DNA of 64,000 bases from assembly GCA_036936605.1 (NCBI GenBank), contig JAUPFV010000005.1, forward strand, positions 157,791,195-157,855,194, given 5' to 3'. This DNA comes from Limnanthes douglasii subsp. nivea (Eukaryota > Streptophyta > Magnoliopsida > Brassicales > Limnanthaceae). Below the pieces are notes generated by a model, which worked only from the letters and a program-made list of their open reading frames with translations, made no database searches and was not told where the DNA came from. A program made the translations under genes and the position numbers. How positions within the stretch are numbered: the stretch's first letter is position 1; each line of letters begins with the position of its first letter. Positions 41,410-52,619 of this stretch are shown one piece after another.

Positions 41410-44400
41410 TTAAATACAGAAGCTATTTTTAACTTTCAAAGCATGTTTAGACAGCCAATCTGCAGCCAGATTTTGCTCCCTATAAATGTGTCTAATAGTC
41501 ATTTGTGAAACTATCAACTGTCTGCAACACAATAAGCTATGTTCTAAGTACCAAGGACTCAAACCAGAAGCTAGCATATTAAACAAAGCTAAGCAATCTA
41601 ATTCAATATCAACTAACTTAAGACTAGTCTCTTTACAGTATGTTAAGCCATTTAATAACCCAGCAATTTCTGCACAAATAGGAGAACTCTTTCCTATCAC
41701 ATCCCCTTTTGCCTTTATTATATTTCCTAAGTTATCTCTTATTATATATCCAAAACTAGATTCACCATTGATTAAAGAAGACCCATCACAATTAAGATTA
41801 ACACGATTACTTGCAGGCTTAACCCACTTAATGTACATGAAAGGTTTGGCAAGCTTTATATGATTAAAACAACCTAACTGTTTAGCTGTATTAAAATCAG
41901 GGGACCAATGCTTCCTAGATAGTGCATGTGCAAAATCTAATGAAGTAATCATTAAAAGGACCTGTCTCACAATCTGTTTATATGAAGAAGAAATATTACT
42001 ATGCCTATATTTATTCCTGGCTTTCCACATGCTCCAAATAATCATAGAAGGCAAAACAGTTCTAACATGAACTCTCTTAGAAGTTGACAGAAACCAAATA
42101 TTCACAATGTGATTAACAGTCATGTGTTTTCCTATAATAATATTAAACTTTTCAGAAAAGAAACTCCATACAAGCCATGCAGTATCACAAGAGACAAACA
42201 CATGATGCAATGATTCAGTGCTATCACAGTACATACACTTACTAGCTAGATGAAAGCCTTTAGATTGAAGTATTGTATCAACACTAATTAAATTGTTCAA
42301 GACTCTCCAAAGACAAAAAGAGCATTTTTTAGGAGAAAGATTGTTCCATACTTTATCTTTAATTATAGATGAAGGATGTTTTTGCCTTAGTTCTAACACA
42401 GTCTCCTTTAACTTAAAAGATCCATCACTAGACAGCTTCCAAATAGCAGAATCTAAAGCATTTAGGTTTATATGTGTTGTAATGATCTTGTCAACATATT
42501 GTAAAGGCAAACTATTTTGAAGTTTAAGCATATTCCAAGTATCATTAATGATATATTCATTCACTTTAGCTTGCTGATAATGTTGATAATTAGTATCAGT
42601 TAACAAAATTAGTGGTTTCATATCACACCATTGATCTAGCCAAAAATCTATATTACCTTGGCCTATTTTCCACCTAACATGCTTCTCTGCCTCTAGCCTA
42701 ACCTCAAACATTCTTTTCCAAACTTTCGAATCAGTATTCCTTAATCTAGCTTGCAAAGGATGTATATCATTACAATACTTAGAATGTAACAACTTAGACC
42801 ATAAGGATTTTTTACTTCGAAAAGAGAACCATAATTTATAAGCAAAAGCAGTTTGAATATCATCTAAATTTCTAAAATTAAGACCATTCTCCTTGAATGG
42901 CTTACATAGACTTGTCCAATTTGTCCAGATCATACTTCTATTAAACTCATTACATCCCCAAATAAATTTATTTAATAGCTTATTAAACCTAGAAACAACT
43001 TTTAGAGGCAATTTTACTGATTGCATGTAATATATAAGATAAGACATAAGCACTGAATTTATTAATGTCATCTTACCACCAAAAGATATATGTTTAGAGT
43101 TCCAGTCATGAATCTTATCCTTAACCTTATCTATTAAACCTTCAAAATGTTCAGCAAAGTTATTAGAATGAATTGGGATACCTAAATATGTAAAAGGTAA
43201 CTTAGAAAACTTAAAGCCTAAGAAATCTTTAAGGTGATCTAATCTGATTCTACTTATTTTTGAAGAAGCTAGAAAAGTAGACTTTTCTTTATTCAAATGC
43301 TGTCCAGATAACTTTTGATATAAATTTAAGAAACAAGCTAGATTTTTAACACTAGATAATGATCCATTTAAGAATAATATTATATCATCTGCATAAGCTA
43401 GGAAACTAATGTTCAAATTACTTCTCATACTATAAGGTTTGATCTTTTGCTGACCTATCAACATCTTAATACCCCTAATAAAGAACTCTTCAGCAATTAT
43501 AAATAGGCAAGGTGAAAGGGGATCACCCTGCCTAAGACCATTCTTAGACCTAAAATACCCAGAAGTTATTCCATTAGTGATAACAGAGAAGGAAATGTGT
43601 TCTATAGACTTTCTTATTAAACTTATTACAAGATCATTAAAACCAAAGGCAGACATAACTTCATATATAAACCTAAACTCAAGTTTATCAAAAGATTTTG
43701 ACATATCAAGACTTAAAATAAGGTTATCTCCTCTAGTTTTCCTATTCAAATCCTTTACTAACTCCTGTACTATTAAGATATTTTCCTGAATCATTCTATT
43801 CTCAATGTATGCACCTTGTTCATCTGAAATTATTAATGGTAGAAGCTTAGCTATTCTACTTTGTATCAGTTTTGAGATTAACACATTAAACACAGAACAA
43901 AGACTAATTGGTCTGAATTGGGTCCAGTATTTGGGTGATTTAACTTTAGGTATAAGACAAATCAAAGTAGAGAACACTCCTTTAGGTATATCTGAACACA
44001 ATAAATAACCTTTAACAGCATTAAGTAAATCAAATTTAATTATAGACCAACAAGAAAGATAAAATCTGGAGTTGAAACCATCAACTCCAGAAGCACTGTT
44101 TTTATTAAGAGATATAATAGTATCATATAGTTCTTCAAAAGTAGGTTCTTTCAGTATACTATCATTACTTTGTTCTCTTAAAATTCCTGGTATTACACTT
44201 CTAACAATAGAAAGATCATTCATTAGGGAAGTCTTGTTCAACAAGTTTTTAAAATAGCCTACAGCAGAGAGACCTATCAACTCCTCCTTTTCTATCCAAA
44301 TGTTATTTTCATAAATTCCATTAATTCTGTTCTTAACTTTCCTTTTCTTAACATAATTGTGAAAAGTTGAAGAATTATTATCACCTTCAGCAGTCCAATT

Positions 44401-45434
44401 GACATAACTTTTTTGACACCAATAAATTTCTTCTTTTTCAAGCAAAGTTATTAAAACAACATTTAATTCTTGCAATTTCATTTGGTTCTCAACACAATTG
44501 TCTCCCTCAATCATAATTTCAGCAAGTTTAATTTCATCCTCAACTTTATTTATGTTAACAAAAATGTTACCAAATGTAACTTTATTCCAATTTTGTAGGT
44601 GCTTTTTTAATCTCTTAAGTTTAGACCAAAATACATACATATATCAGAAGAGTCATTTTAAGGTATAGACCAATTACTTTCTACAGTTTTCATAAAATCA
44701 TCATGTTTTAACCACATGTTTTGAAATCTGAAAGATGTTTTTTGAAAATTAGTTTGCTTAAGAATTGTTATTAACAGTGGTGAATGGTCAGAACAGGTTC
44801 TGGCCAAGTGATCAACCCTAGTAATATTGAAAGTATCTCTCCAAAGTTCAGTATATAAACATCTATCTAACCTTTTCCATTTATGCTTATTAGTCTAAGT
44901 AAAATTAGAACCTACATAACCAGGGTCTTCCAATTTACAGTCAAAAATCATTTCATTAAAATCATCCAAACTTTTAGTATGCAGATTATTACATGCTCTT
45001 TGTTCACTAATATTAGATATAGAATTAAAGTCTCCTACAACTAACCAAGGCAACATATTTACAGATATAGTTCTAAGCTGATTCCATAAAGTTAATCTAT
45101 GACTAATGTTACATTTAGCATATACAACAGTAAGCAAAATAATCTCCCTATATGCAGAGTGACTAATTCTAACACTTAAAAGTTGTTCAAAATTATCTAA
45201 AAGTTCAATCTTAAAGCCATTCCTCCATAAAATCCATACTTTGTTACTTATATTTGCCTGAACAGACTCAAAACCTAATTTAGAACAGATTTCTAAACTT
45301 CTATCTACTGCTACCATAGGCTCTTGCAAAGCTAATATATTAATAAAATGCTTTTTAGTTAAATTCTTAATCCTTCTGAAAGTTTTTATATTACCTACTC
45401 CTCTTACATTCCAATTTAACATTTTTAAAGTCAT
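41410..45434 (-). pseudogene. LINE-D ORF2: endonuclease-RT-RNase H, nearly intact
   Basis: It would give about 1,341 residues from ATG 45434 to 41410. The N-terminal 179 residues are endonuclease (NWNVRGVG, ALQEPMV, VGDFNSIS, EDPGYVGSNFT) and end at TAG 44895, where Trp is expected. A second in-frame TAA is at 44658, and a small indel near 44645 changes frame. From 44640 the frame is open for 1,076 residues: RT with FRPISLCSVFNVL, LDMSKSFDKLEF, GLRQGDPLSPCLF and the catalytic YADD (43384-43395). Next are a C-terminal region and a Cys/His segment CMYCDSTESLHHVFVSC. The end is RNase H with D in NCDGSS, E in CAEIAGLLNGL, D in IELDCLAL and D in AADWLSKH, all present. RT and RNase H thus look chemically complete, but the endonuclease is cut off. 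Confidence 0.95.
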
Positions 45435-45442
45435 TTTAAAAA

Positions 45443-46862
45443 TTATTTTGAGGGTCCTAAAGATCCTTCAGAGTTTCTAGTTTTAATAACAAGCTTATTC
45501 CTAGAAGATCTTCTAAGCAAACTATTCAATGAAGGCTTATTCTTCTTCTGTTTAGGTGAGACAGGCAAACTTAAATTTCCATCAAGGTTATTTCCTTTAT
45601 GTGAATTAGGGGAAAGACTTAATCTGTTTCTAATAGATTTGTCTAACAATATCACTGGGTTTCTCAACTTGTTGATAAGTTTCTGTAATTATAATGTTAT
45701 TAAGAGTATCAGAAACATTATTAGTATCAAGATGTGTATCAACTATCTGTGTATTCATATTTCCAGGAATCTCATTCATTTCAGATTGCACATTATTGAT
45801 AAACTCTTTATTATTTATAGGTTTAGGCATCCAAACATTATTATTCTTTTTATCCTTAGCTTTAATTTCAATCTTTTTTAAGTTCTGTGTTTTCTTAAAT
45901 TCTAAGTCATCAGATTTGCAAACACTGTCCTTATGACCTAAATGTCTACATTTTCTACAATAAGCAGGCTTATTTTTATAGATTACATCTTGCCAAAAAC
46001 CCTCCATATCCCCAAAACTAACCCAAATCTTTTGAGGAAGGACATTGGAGACATCTAAAACAGTCCAAACTTCACAGTTATTAAAGCTAGCCCTATTTTT
46101 ATTAGGAAACCAAGAATTTAAAGGAACACCAACAGCCCTAGCTAAATTTTCGATTGTATCTATATTATAGATATATTCAGGTAATTTAGGAAAAGAAACC
46201 CAAACAGGAGTCAGGGGAGACTCCCGTTTGGGACTCCATTTTAAAATCCTAAACGTATACTGACCCATAGATCTGACGTTATACTTCCAAAAACTTTTTA
46301 CATCTATCATATTTTCGAATTCAACAAAAACGTGCCTAAAATCCACCTTATATATACTGTAATTGCCTAAAAGTTTTAAAGATGCTAAGTACCCTCTAAA
46401 CTCTACAACAGAAGGACAACCATACGAAAATTTAGCTATCAGAGCATATTTAGATAAAGAATTAAGAATGAACTTATCTTTTTCGCAAAACTTGACATAG
46501 GTGTATCCATCTTCAGAACCTACTTCCACTTTGTCGTGCTTGAAGCCCCCAGAAGATTCAGCAAGAAATGGCCGCTCCTCCTTTCCCATCTTAACAGCTT
46601 CTGCATACGTTCTTGTTGGTTGAGCCAGCTGCTTGGAAGACTCCATTTCGCCTTTGTGAGATTCTCTATTCAGAGACTCATTTCTTTCAAAAATTGGATT
46701 TTCAAAGAAACAAGCCTCTGTGATATGGTTGTTTGGTAGTTTCTGTAGTGGTTTTGGTCGATTTTGTTCTTCTTGATGAAGAACAGTAGTCGATTCTAGC
46801 ATTTTTTGTTTTGGGGCTAGATCTGAAAATGACGAAAGAGATGAAAGTGGCTGTGATACCAC
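45443..46862 (-). pseudogene. LINE-D ORF1, gag-like RNA-binding protein with one frameshift
   Basis: ATG 46862 opens 410 residues to 45630. The frame then continues, after a shift between about 45667 and 45630, for about 70 more residues to TAA 45443. Features: PTRTYAEAVKMGKEE near residue 90, the DUF4283-like core with ALIAKFSYGCPSVVEFRGYL and VWVSFPKLPEYIYN, and a complete CCHC knuckle CRKCRHLGHKDSVC (C-x2-C-x4-H-x4-C) near residue 320. A Lys/Asn-rich tail follows, rich in basic residues at the very end. ORF2 starts eight bases after the ORF1 stop instead of overlapping it as in LINE-B. The role is binding element RNA. Confidence 0.9.
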
Positions 46863-46982
46863 TAGGGTTACGCATGTGATTGAGAGGCTGAGAAGAGAGG
46901 CTTCTCAGTTAACAGGCTTGGCCCATGGCCAAGATTTCAAGATTCGATTTTAAGTTTCTTGGAGGCCTAAAAATCGATCCCC

Positions 46983-46999
46983 AAATATAATAAAACTTT
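46983..46999. repeat. LINE-D target-site duplication, right
   Basis: 'aaatataataaaacttt', exact copy of 40978-40994. Confidence 0.92.
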
Positions 47000-47004
47000 A
47001 TTAA

Positions 47005-47017
47005 TTGATCTTAATAT
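47005..47017. repeat. SINE target-site duplication, left
   Basis: 'ttgatcttaatat' recurs exactly at 47243-47255. Confidence 0.85.
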
Positions 47018-47242
47018 ATTTTTTTTTCGGAGGGAACCCGCAGCCGCTACTCATAGTGCAATGAGTGCGCACAGGGTAAACCCTCAGTCTGACGCGATAG
47101 CCTGCAAACCAACGCCAGAAGGTAAACCACACAAGGTGACAGGCTCAGCTGAGAAAGCGTATGTAGAGGGACTCGAACTCATGACCTTTTGGTTATAAGA
47201 ATGCCATACTCAACCAACTCGGCTACCCCCTTAGGGGCTATT
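47018..47242 (-). mobile_element. tRNA-derived SINE
   Basis: Read on the minus strand from 47242, it starts with a tRNA-like head. An A box TAGCCGAGTTGG (47225-47214) and a B box GTTCGAGTCCC (47178-47168) together form an internal RNA polymerase III promoter. The body contains 'ttgcaggctatcgcgtcaga' and 'taccctgtgcgcac', phrases I associate with the plant Au SINE family (from memory, not checked). It ends with an A tail (T run at 47019-47027). An exact 13-bp duplication flanks it. It inserted 5 bp from LINE-D's right duplication and would be moved by LINE proteins. Confidence 0.9.
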
Positions 47243-47255
47243 TTGATCTTAATAT
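47243..47255. repeat. SINE target-site duplication, right
   Basis: 'ttgatcttaatat', exact copy of 47005-47017. Confidence 0.85.
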
Positions 47256-47411
47256 TTATTGTTTGTATTCATGGATTTTTTATTGGATTTTAAAAATTAA
47301 ATCTAAATTTTTTTTAAAAATATTCAAATAGTGATACATATACCAATATATAAAGTTTAATTATAATTATATTTTAAATATTGTTTATATATACAATATT
47401 TGTAACGTTAC

Positions 47412-47438
47412 CATATATATATATATATATATATATAT
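47412..47438. repeat. AT microsatellite
   Basis: About 13 AT units inside the MULE's right half. Confidence 0.9.
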
Positions 47439-47650
47439 TTATTGAATTTTAATCAAATTTTATTAATTAAAGTTTAAATATAATTATATTTTAGATATTA
47501 TATATACACAAAACTCGTAAGTTACTATTTATTTATTCAATTTACATGATATTTTATTAATTAAAGTTTAAAATAAACAAAAAAAATTAAAGTTAGTCAG
47601 AAAAATTATAAAAACAATTAAAATAAATTATTATAACCATTCGGGCTTAC

Positions 47651-47710
47651 GCACCGATGGTGCGCCTGGCGCAGCCCACTGGTGCCGGCCATTTTCCGGG
47701 CTGGAAAATG
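47651..47710. repeat. GC-rich palindromic patch in the MULE right half
   Basis: 'gcaccgatggtgc' is nearly self-complementary, 'gcgcctggcgc' follows, and 'ccattttccgggctggaaaatgg' is an inverted repeat. The word ACCGATGGT is shared with the array at 40675-40816. Confidence 0.7.
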
Positions 47711-48009
47711 GGCAAAAAGAAAAAAAAAAGAAAAAAATCCTAATTTAGTCTTAAATCTAATTTTAAATTTAAAACTAATTCTAATCTATGATTTTAAAAA
47801 AACTTAAAAAATTCATAACAATTAAGTCTAAACAATAAAAAAATCCTTAATCAAACAAAAAAAATCAAATCTAAAAAATACTTACTTCGCGGAAAAATTA
47901 TAGAGAATTAAGGTATATGTTAGAGAGAAGTAAGAGTGAATATGGAATGTCAGAGAAAAAATGAAGTGGAAGGATTTAGTAAAAAAGAAAAAAGCTTATA
48001 TACCTCCAA

Positions 48010-48109
48010 AAGGGTATTTTTGTCAAAAATTGGGTATACTTATACCACTTTTGGGTAAACTCAAAATTGGGTATACTTAAACCACATTTGGATATATAGA
48101 GCTTGACCC
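48010..48109. repeat. MULE right terminal inverted repeat
   Basis: It ends TTGACCC; reversed it matches the left end at 40245-40345. Confidence 0.8.
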
Positions 48110-48118
48110 TTATTTAAA
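48110..48118. repeat. MULE target-site duplication, right
   Basis: 'ttatttaaa', exact copy of 40236-40244. Confidence 0.85.
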
Positions 48119-48591
48119 TTATGTTTTAGTTTTGTTGTTCATATTTAAGGTTCCCAAATTTGTTTTTTTTCAAATTGTTATATGACAAAAATTACGATAA
48201 AATAATTTTTTATAGATCCTGTGAAATTTGTAATATAATTTTAATACACTCAAAAATATTTTTAAACTAAATGAATTATTTCATCAATATTGTGTTTGTT
48301 GGTATGTTTTTGCTTTTGTACATCTTTCGTTGGAGGAAAATCGAATTAGATATCTTAACTATCAAATTTTTAGATGATGAGATTCATGAGGTCGTATTCT
48401 GATCAAACCCATCAAAAATTTCGGGAATAAATATATGACCATTGCATTATATCATAAATGTTGGCAAGCGGTTGGCCCAGATGTTTATGAGATGGTCTAT
48501 AACGAGATTGGTAAAAAAGAGATCGATACATGGCTTAATGATACGATTGTTCATTTGATTACTAAAGTTGTTGACTCTGAAAGAGTCTATC

Positions 48592-48729
48592 AGTTCTGCC
48601 CGATAAGCTTAATAAATGTTCTCATAAAATTTATTATGCTAATAACTGTTAACAAATTACAGTTCTGCCCGATAAGCTTAATAAATGTTCTCATAAAATT
48701 TATTATGCTAACAACTGTTAACAAATTAC
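48592..48729. repeat. 69-bp tandem duplication inside the LINE-E RT relic
   Basis: Two copies starting 'agttctgcccgataagctta' at 48592 and 48661 differ by about one base ('aataactg' versus 'aacaactg'). The frame is kept, so the RPISL-like segment is present twice. Confidence 0.95.
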
Positions 48730-49020
48730 GACCAATCAAACCAGTTTTCTTCCTATTCGCTCATGTACATATAACATAGTCTTGGTGCATGAGGTTGACC
48801 ATCGGTTTCGTAAAGCCATTGGGGCATAAAGATATGTGGAGGTTAAGATCAACCTCGCCAAAGTGTATGGAAAACTCTGTTGGTCATTCATTGATGATAT
48901 TATCGCTCATTTTGAGCTCCTAACGACGCAGGTAAAGTTTATCATTACTGCCATAAGTTTGAATTCGATGCAAATTATGTGAAATGGAGAATCGGTTGGG
49001 CTTTTTACACTATAATGAGG

Positions 49021-49028
49021 TATCACGC
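49021..49028. repeat. hAT MITE target-site duplication, left
   Basis: 'tatcacgc' recurs exactly at 49730-49737. Eight bases is the hAT hallmark. Confidence 0.92.
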
Positions 49029-49729
49029 TAGGTATGGGCATTCGGTTCTTCGGTTCGGTTCGGTTCGGTTATTTCGGTTCTCGGTTTTTTCGGTTCTTTA
49101 AAACTAGTACCCATTTAGGAACCGATTAAAATTCGGTTCGGTTCGGTTCTCGGTTATTTCGGTTCTTTAAAGCTAGTACCCATTTAGGAACTGATTAAAA
49201 TTCAGTTCGGTTTGGTTCTTCTCGGTTCGGTTCAGTTACATTCGGGTTTCGGTTCCAAATGGTTACTTTCTAACCAAATGGTTACTTTGTAACCAGAAGT
49301 ACCGTTTGGAACCGAATCCGAAAGGAACAAAATGGTTATTTTCTAACCAAATGGTTACTTTCTAACAAAAAAATCTGTTTGGAACTGAACCCGAAAATAA
49401 CCAAATGGTTATTTTCTAACAAAATGGTTACTTTCTAACCAAAAGAACTGTTTGGAACTGAACCCGAAAAGAACCAAATGGTTACTTTGTAGCCAAAACA
49501 ACCGTTTGGAACCGAACAGAACCATGGATATTCAAATGTACTATTGCTTATTCGGTTCTTTATGGGTAATATTCGGTTCTCGGTTCTGAACCGAACCGAA
49601 CCGAGAACCGTTGGTATTTAAGATAAGGAACCGTACGGGTATTTATAAGGAACCGGAACCGAACTGAATCCGTTATTTCGGTTCGGTTCGGTTCGGCTCT
49701 TCGGTTCCATACCCATATGCCCATGCCTA
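49029..49729. mobile_element. hAT-type MITE (701 bp) rich in GGTTC repeats
   Basis: Terminal inverted repeats: the left end is TAGGTATGGGCAT, and the right end reversed is TAGGCATGGGCAT (one mismatch in 13). Next to both ends lie runs of 'ggttc'/'gaacc' (49048-49080 and about 49670-49705), typical of subterminal transposase-binding repeats in hAT elements. Inside are two copies of a block of about 75 bp ('actagtacccatttaggaac', near 49103 and 49174) and many 'aaccaaatggtta' words. It carries no transposase. It sits inside the LINE-E relic. Confidence 0.92.
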
Positions 49730-49737
49730 TATCACGC
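49730..49737. repeat. hAT MITE target-site duplication, right
   Basis: 'tatcacgc', exact copy of 49021-49028. Confidence 0.92.
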
Positions 49738-50080
49738 AAAGGAATCTGCTGGCTCTTTACCATTTTTTCATGTGTGATGAACGATTATCTCTTATCATTT
49801 AGGGTCACTCCGTATCCAAATAAAATGGTCTCTCGTGTCTTTTTTTGCAGTGGAGTTAATGTTGTTTTCAGAGGCTTTAGAAAAATAATTTGGCTTGATT
49901 ATAAGATTATTATGTCTGTTTTGTGACAAAATCCGGCAAATCTCTAAGCAATGAGATTTGATATAGTATTGTTTGAGAATTTACACAGAGTCGCAAAAAT
50001 GATTTGATGTATAGAAGTGGTTTTTGTTTTACTGAATCCTTGAGGACGCATCTAGGCATTTCTTCAAGTTGTATATGAAA

Positions 50081-50095
50081 GGGGGGGGGGGGGGG
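50081..50095. repeat. Run of 15 G
   Basis: An uninterrupted G tract in otherwise AT-rich DNA; the true length may be uncertain because such runs are hard to sequence. Confidence 0.9.
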
Positions 50096-50739
50096 TTTAC
50101 CAACATATTATTAAGAAAATAGAGGGAAAGTTACCGAATTGCGAAGTGCATAATCCAAATATCATTGGAAATCATAGAGTGCCCTTATGGTTTTTAAAAA
50201 GAGTTTCAAGAGCATGACACAATCTATAGCACATACTAGAGTGATGAACTTCAGAACTTCAAGATGGATAACAAGAAATTTATGTTTCCGCGTCAGGAAA
50301 TGAATAAGCAGATGAAGGATACTTTAAACAGTGGAGTGAATTATTAAGATGCTAGAGGAAATCCAAGAGCCTAGAAAATTTAACTCTTAGACTGTCAATA
50401 ATATGTCATATATGATTGGATAGAATTAAAAAAAATAAAACCCAATTACGTGTAAAAATCTATAACAAAAATTTGTATTATGGTTTCGAAAACAACCAAA
50501 GATTATATTCGATCTTGGGGTAAAAAGGTTGATGGAGGATTTATAGTTTCGTTGGGTAGTACACTATTAAATTATTTGAAGCTAAGTGTAGGAATTAAAC
50601 TCAACATGGATGAGTGCTTGTGCTCGTTTAACTGTGGGTGAAAGGGAGGTTCTGAGATGTGAGTGGGTTCTATCTAGGTGGTTTTATGGGCTCAAGCTTG
50701 GTAAGATCTGTTTTTCAGGTGGAACTTTAGGGGTTACAA

Positions 50740-50965
50740 TTCAGTCTATATATATTGTTGGACCATAAGTACGGGATGCTTGTTGTAGAGACAAACTCGC
50801 TAAAGTTATATGCACTAGTGAAGGATGGTGACGACACTATGGTACATGAAGGTGATGCACTTATGGTATGTAGAGAGAATTTCATGAATAATACAAACTT
50901 TGAATTCAACTACATTTATAGAGAAGCTAATTATCGTGATGACTAGACGACAAAATGGGGGGCAG
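50740..50965 (+). pseudogene. RNase H-like remnant
   Basis: The frame 50755-50946 reads MLVVETNSLKLYALVKDGDD and [16 protein letters not shown], followed after a stop by TTKWG. This matches the plant RVT_3-type RNase H seen in LINE tails and host genes, which usually has VE-DS and YREAN--AD-LAKWG. The catalytic Asp in the VETNS motif has become Asn, so it is dead. It may be the tail of the LINE-E relic (48400-50450), although the region between has no clear LINE similarity. Confidence 0.65.
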
Positions 50966-50978
50966 CTTCAATGGTGGA

Positions 50979-50979
<1 letters not shown>

Positions 50980-51056
<77 letters not shown>
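50980..51056. repeat. TA microsatellite, about 38 units
   Basis: A long uninterrupted TA run directly after the RNase H remnant. Confidence 0.97.
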
Positions 51057-51059
<3 letters not shown>

Positions 51060-52619
51060 GAGCTATTACTAAATCTATTTTGTGTACCATTCGAGGGTTT
51101 ATAAGTCTTCTTACCATTCTTTGAAAACAATCAATTTTACTATCAATCATAAAAAGAACAAATCATTAAAACCAAGATTTTTACCAAAGTATGTTTAGTA
51201 TAAATAAGTTTTCATTAGATTTTTTATTTATTTTTAAAATTTAAAATTTCTTATCTTTCATACTATAATTTAAAAAATATCTGAAAATACTACAAGTTTT
51301 GTTTTTTTAAGATGAACAAAGCAAAGTAAATAAAAAATATATTTATTTTTCTCGATACGAGTAAATCAATCATTCATAACTTTTAGTTGCTTTCATCCTT
51401 ATTTCACAATTCACATTTACAATATTCATATTCCTACATAACAAAAAATCTTTTTGTTTCGTATTCCGAACTTTCTTCAACCCTTATTTTATAATTTGCA
51501 TATACCCATGTTTCGAATATGCACTTAAAAAAATATCTAATCTTTATTGACAGTTCGCATTTATAATCGGTAAAAAATCAAATTTAACCATTCATTCGTA
51601 ATTGACAATTTTTTAAACTTTTTATTCGCAACTAGAAGTTGTGAATCAAAACTTAAAAAACAACTAAAAAGAATCTTATATAATTCTAATTTTGTTTTTT
51701 TAAATAAAATTAATCTTATTTTTAGATATTTTAGAACTGATGTTTAATGTTTGAAAAATAAAAGTTTATAAATAAAAATTATTTGTATAATTATTAAGAC
51801 TATTGGAGAATTACACAAAACAAAACGTAATAATTGATAATTGATAACTATATTAAAATATTTTATAATATTAATTTTATTTATAAAATAAAAATATATT
51901 TTAAATATTTATAGGTATTTTACCTTATCAGTTATGTTGTAATAAAATTGTTATAATTATTTTTTAAGAATCACATTATAAAAATTACCGAGTGCAAGAA
52001 AATCTTAAAAGTTCTTTTATAATTTGGGTAAATATGAGTAAGATTCCGATTTTGTAATTTTAAGTTATCATTTTCTACGTTAGTGTAATTTAGGTGCGTT
52101 TTTAATATTTAAAATACTTCGGAAAATAAGAGAAAATATAAATATGAGATAACTTCCTAAGTAAATATAACTATCGAAATAAAAATTAATTATACAGCAG
52201 CATTTATATTAACCAATTAAAAGTTTTCTTCTTATATATTAAAAAGATATATATTTACTTATTTAAATATGTAATAAAAAAAATTGGAAGCTATTATTAT
52301 ATATAATAATATAAATAATTTTACCAAGATACGAGTTCAACTAAAATCTTAAATTGAATCCTGTTTGTGGCGGAGTATAATTTATTTTAAGCAGGATATT
52401 AAAATTTGAAGAATCACAATAATTTTAAAATACAAGCGCCTATTTTTATATGAATAAATATACTATTAAAATTAGACGATAAATAGAAAAGAGAAACGTA
52501 ACAAAATTTGACATAAAAAATTTAAAAAATATTTTTTTATATAATTTAACATTTTCACGAATTTAAGGGATTAATTAGATTTATTGTTTTCTAACTTTTA
52601 GACGATGTTCTTTATTTCT
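51057..52619. other. AT-rich DNA without genes
   Basis: About 1.56 kb of very AT-rich sequence. I see no coding content and no repeat boundaries. Confidence 0.65.

Larger units (their letters stand above)
40995..46982 (-). mobile_element. LINE-D: full-length, best preserved LINE
   Basis: This 6-kb LINE lies on the minus strand. Its T run at 40992-40999 is the A tail, and its 5' end is at 46982. The 17-bp target duplication is perfect. Order on its own strand: a 120-bp leader, ORF1 (46862-45443), ORF2 (45434-41410) and a 3' untranslated region of about 415 bp. Few breaks remain, and a 1,076-residue stretch of ORF2 is uninterrupted. It inserted into the MULE, so it is younger than that. Confidence 0.95.
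40245..48109. mobile_element. Non-autonomous MULE-type DNA transposon, split by LINE-D and a SINE
   Basis: Terminal inverted repeats of about 100 bp: the left end reads GGGTATGGCTATATATACCC, and the right end read backwards starts GGGTCAAGCTCTATATATCC. Both ends then share 'ggtttaagt' with 'tacccaa', and later 'gacaaaaataccc'. A perfect 9-bp duplication flanks them, the Mutator-like hallmark. Without LINE-D (40995-46982) and the SINE the element would be about 1.65 kb. No transposase is seen. The interior is AT-rich with GC-rich palindromic patches (40675-40816, 47651-47710). A related right end is at 58970-59285. Confidence 0.85.
48400..50450 (+). pseudogene. LINE-E relic (RT domain, a different L1 subfamily), split by a hAT MITE
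   Basis: At 48450-48740 the frame has HKCWQAVGPDVYEMVYNEIG and LNDTIVHLITKV, then FCPISLINVLIKFI; plant L1 RT typically has LI-PK and RPISL-NV-YKI here. At 48790-48920 NVLVVHEVDHRF-like and VEVKINLAKVYGKLCWSFID pieces match the segment usually reading KLDMSKAYDRVEW. The relic continues after the hAT MITE (from 49738), with NDYLLSFRVTPYPNK and later weak similarity. A perfect-looking 69-bp duplication (48592-48729) repeats the FCPISL segment. It is badly broken. It belongs to the widespread plant L1 type rather than the LINE-A/B/D group. Confidence 0.7.

Noticed and set aside
47160..47230. Possible true tRNA gene
   Set aside because: A and B boxes are present but the head does not close into a proper acceptor stem, and the unit continues into a SINE body with an A tail and a target duplication.
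49560..49763. 67-residue Arg/Thr-rich frame
   Set aside because: Translation of the GGTTC-type subterminal repeats of the hAT MITE.
50927..51130. Frame with a long Tyr-Ile repeat
   Set aside because: Translation of the TA microsatellite.
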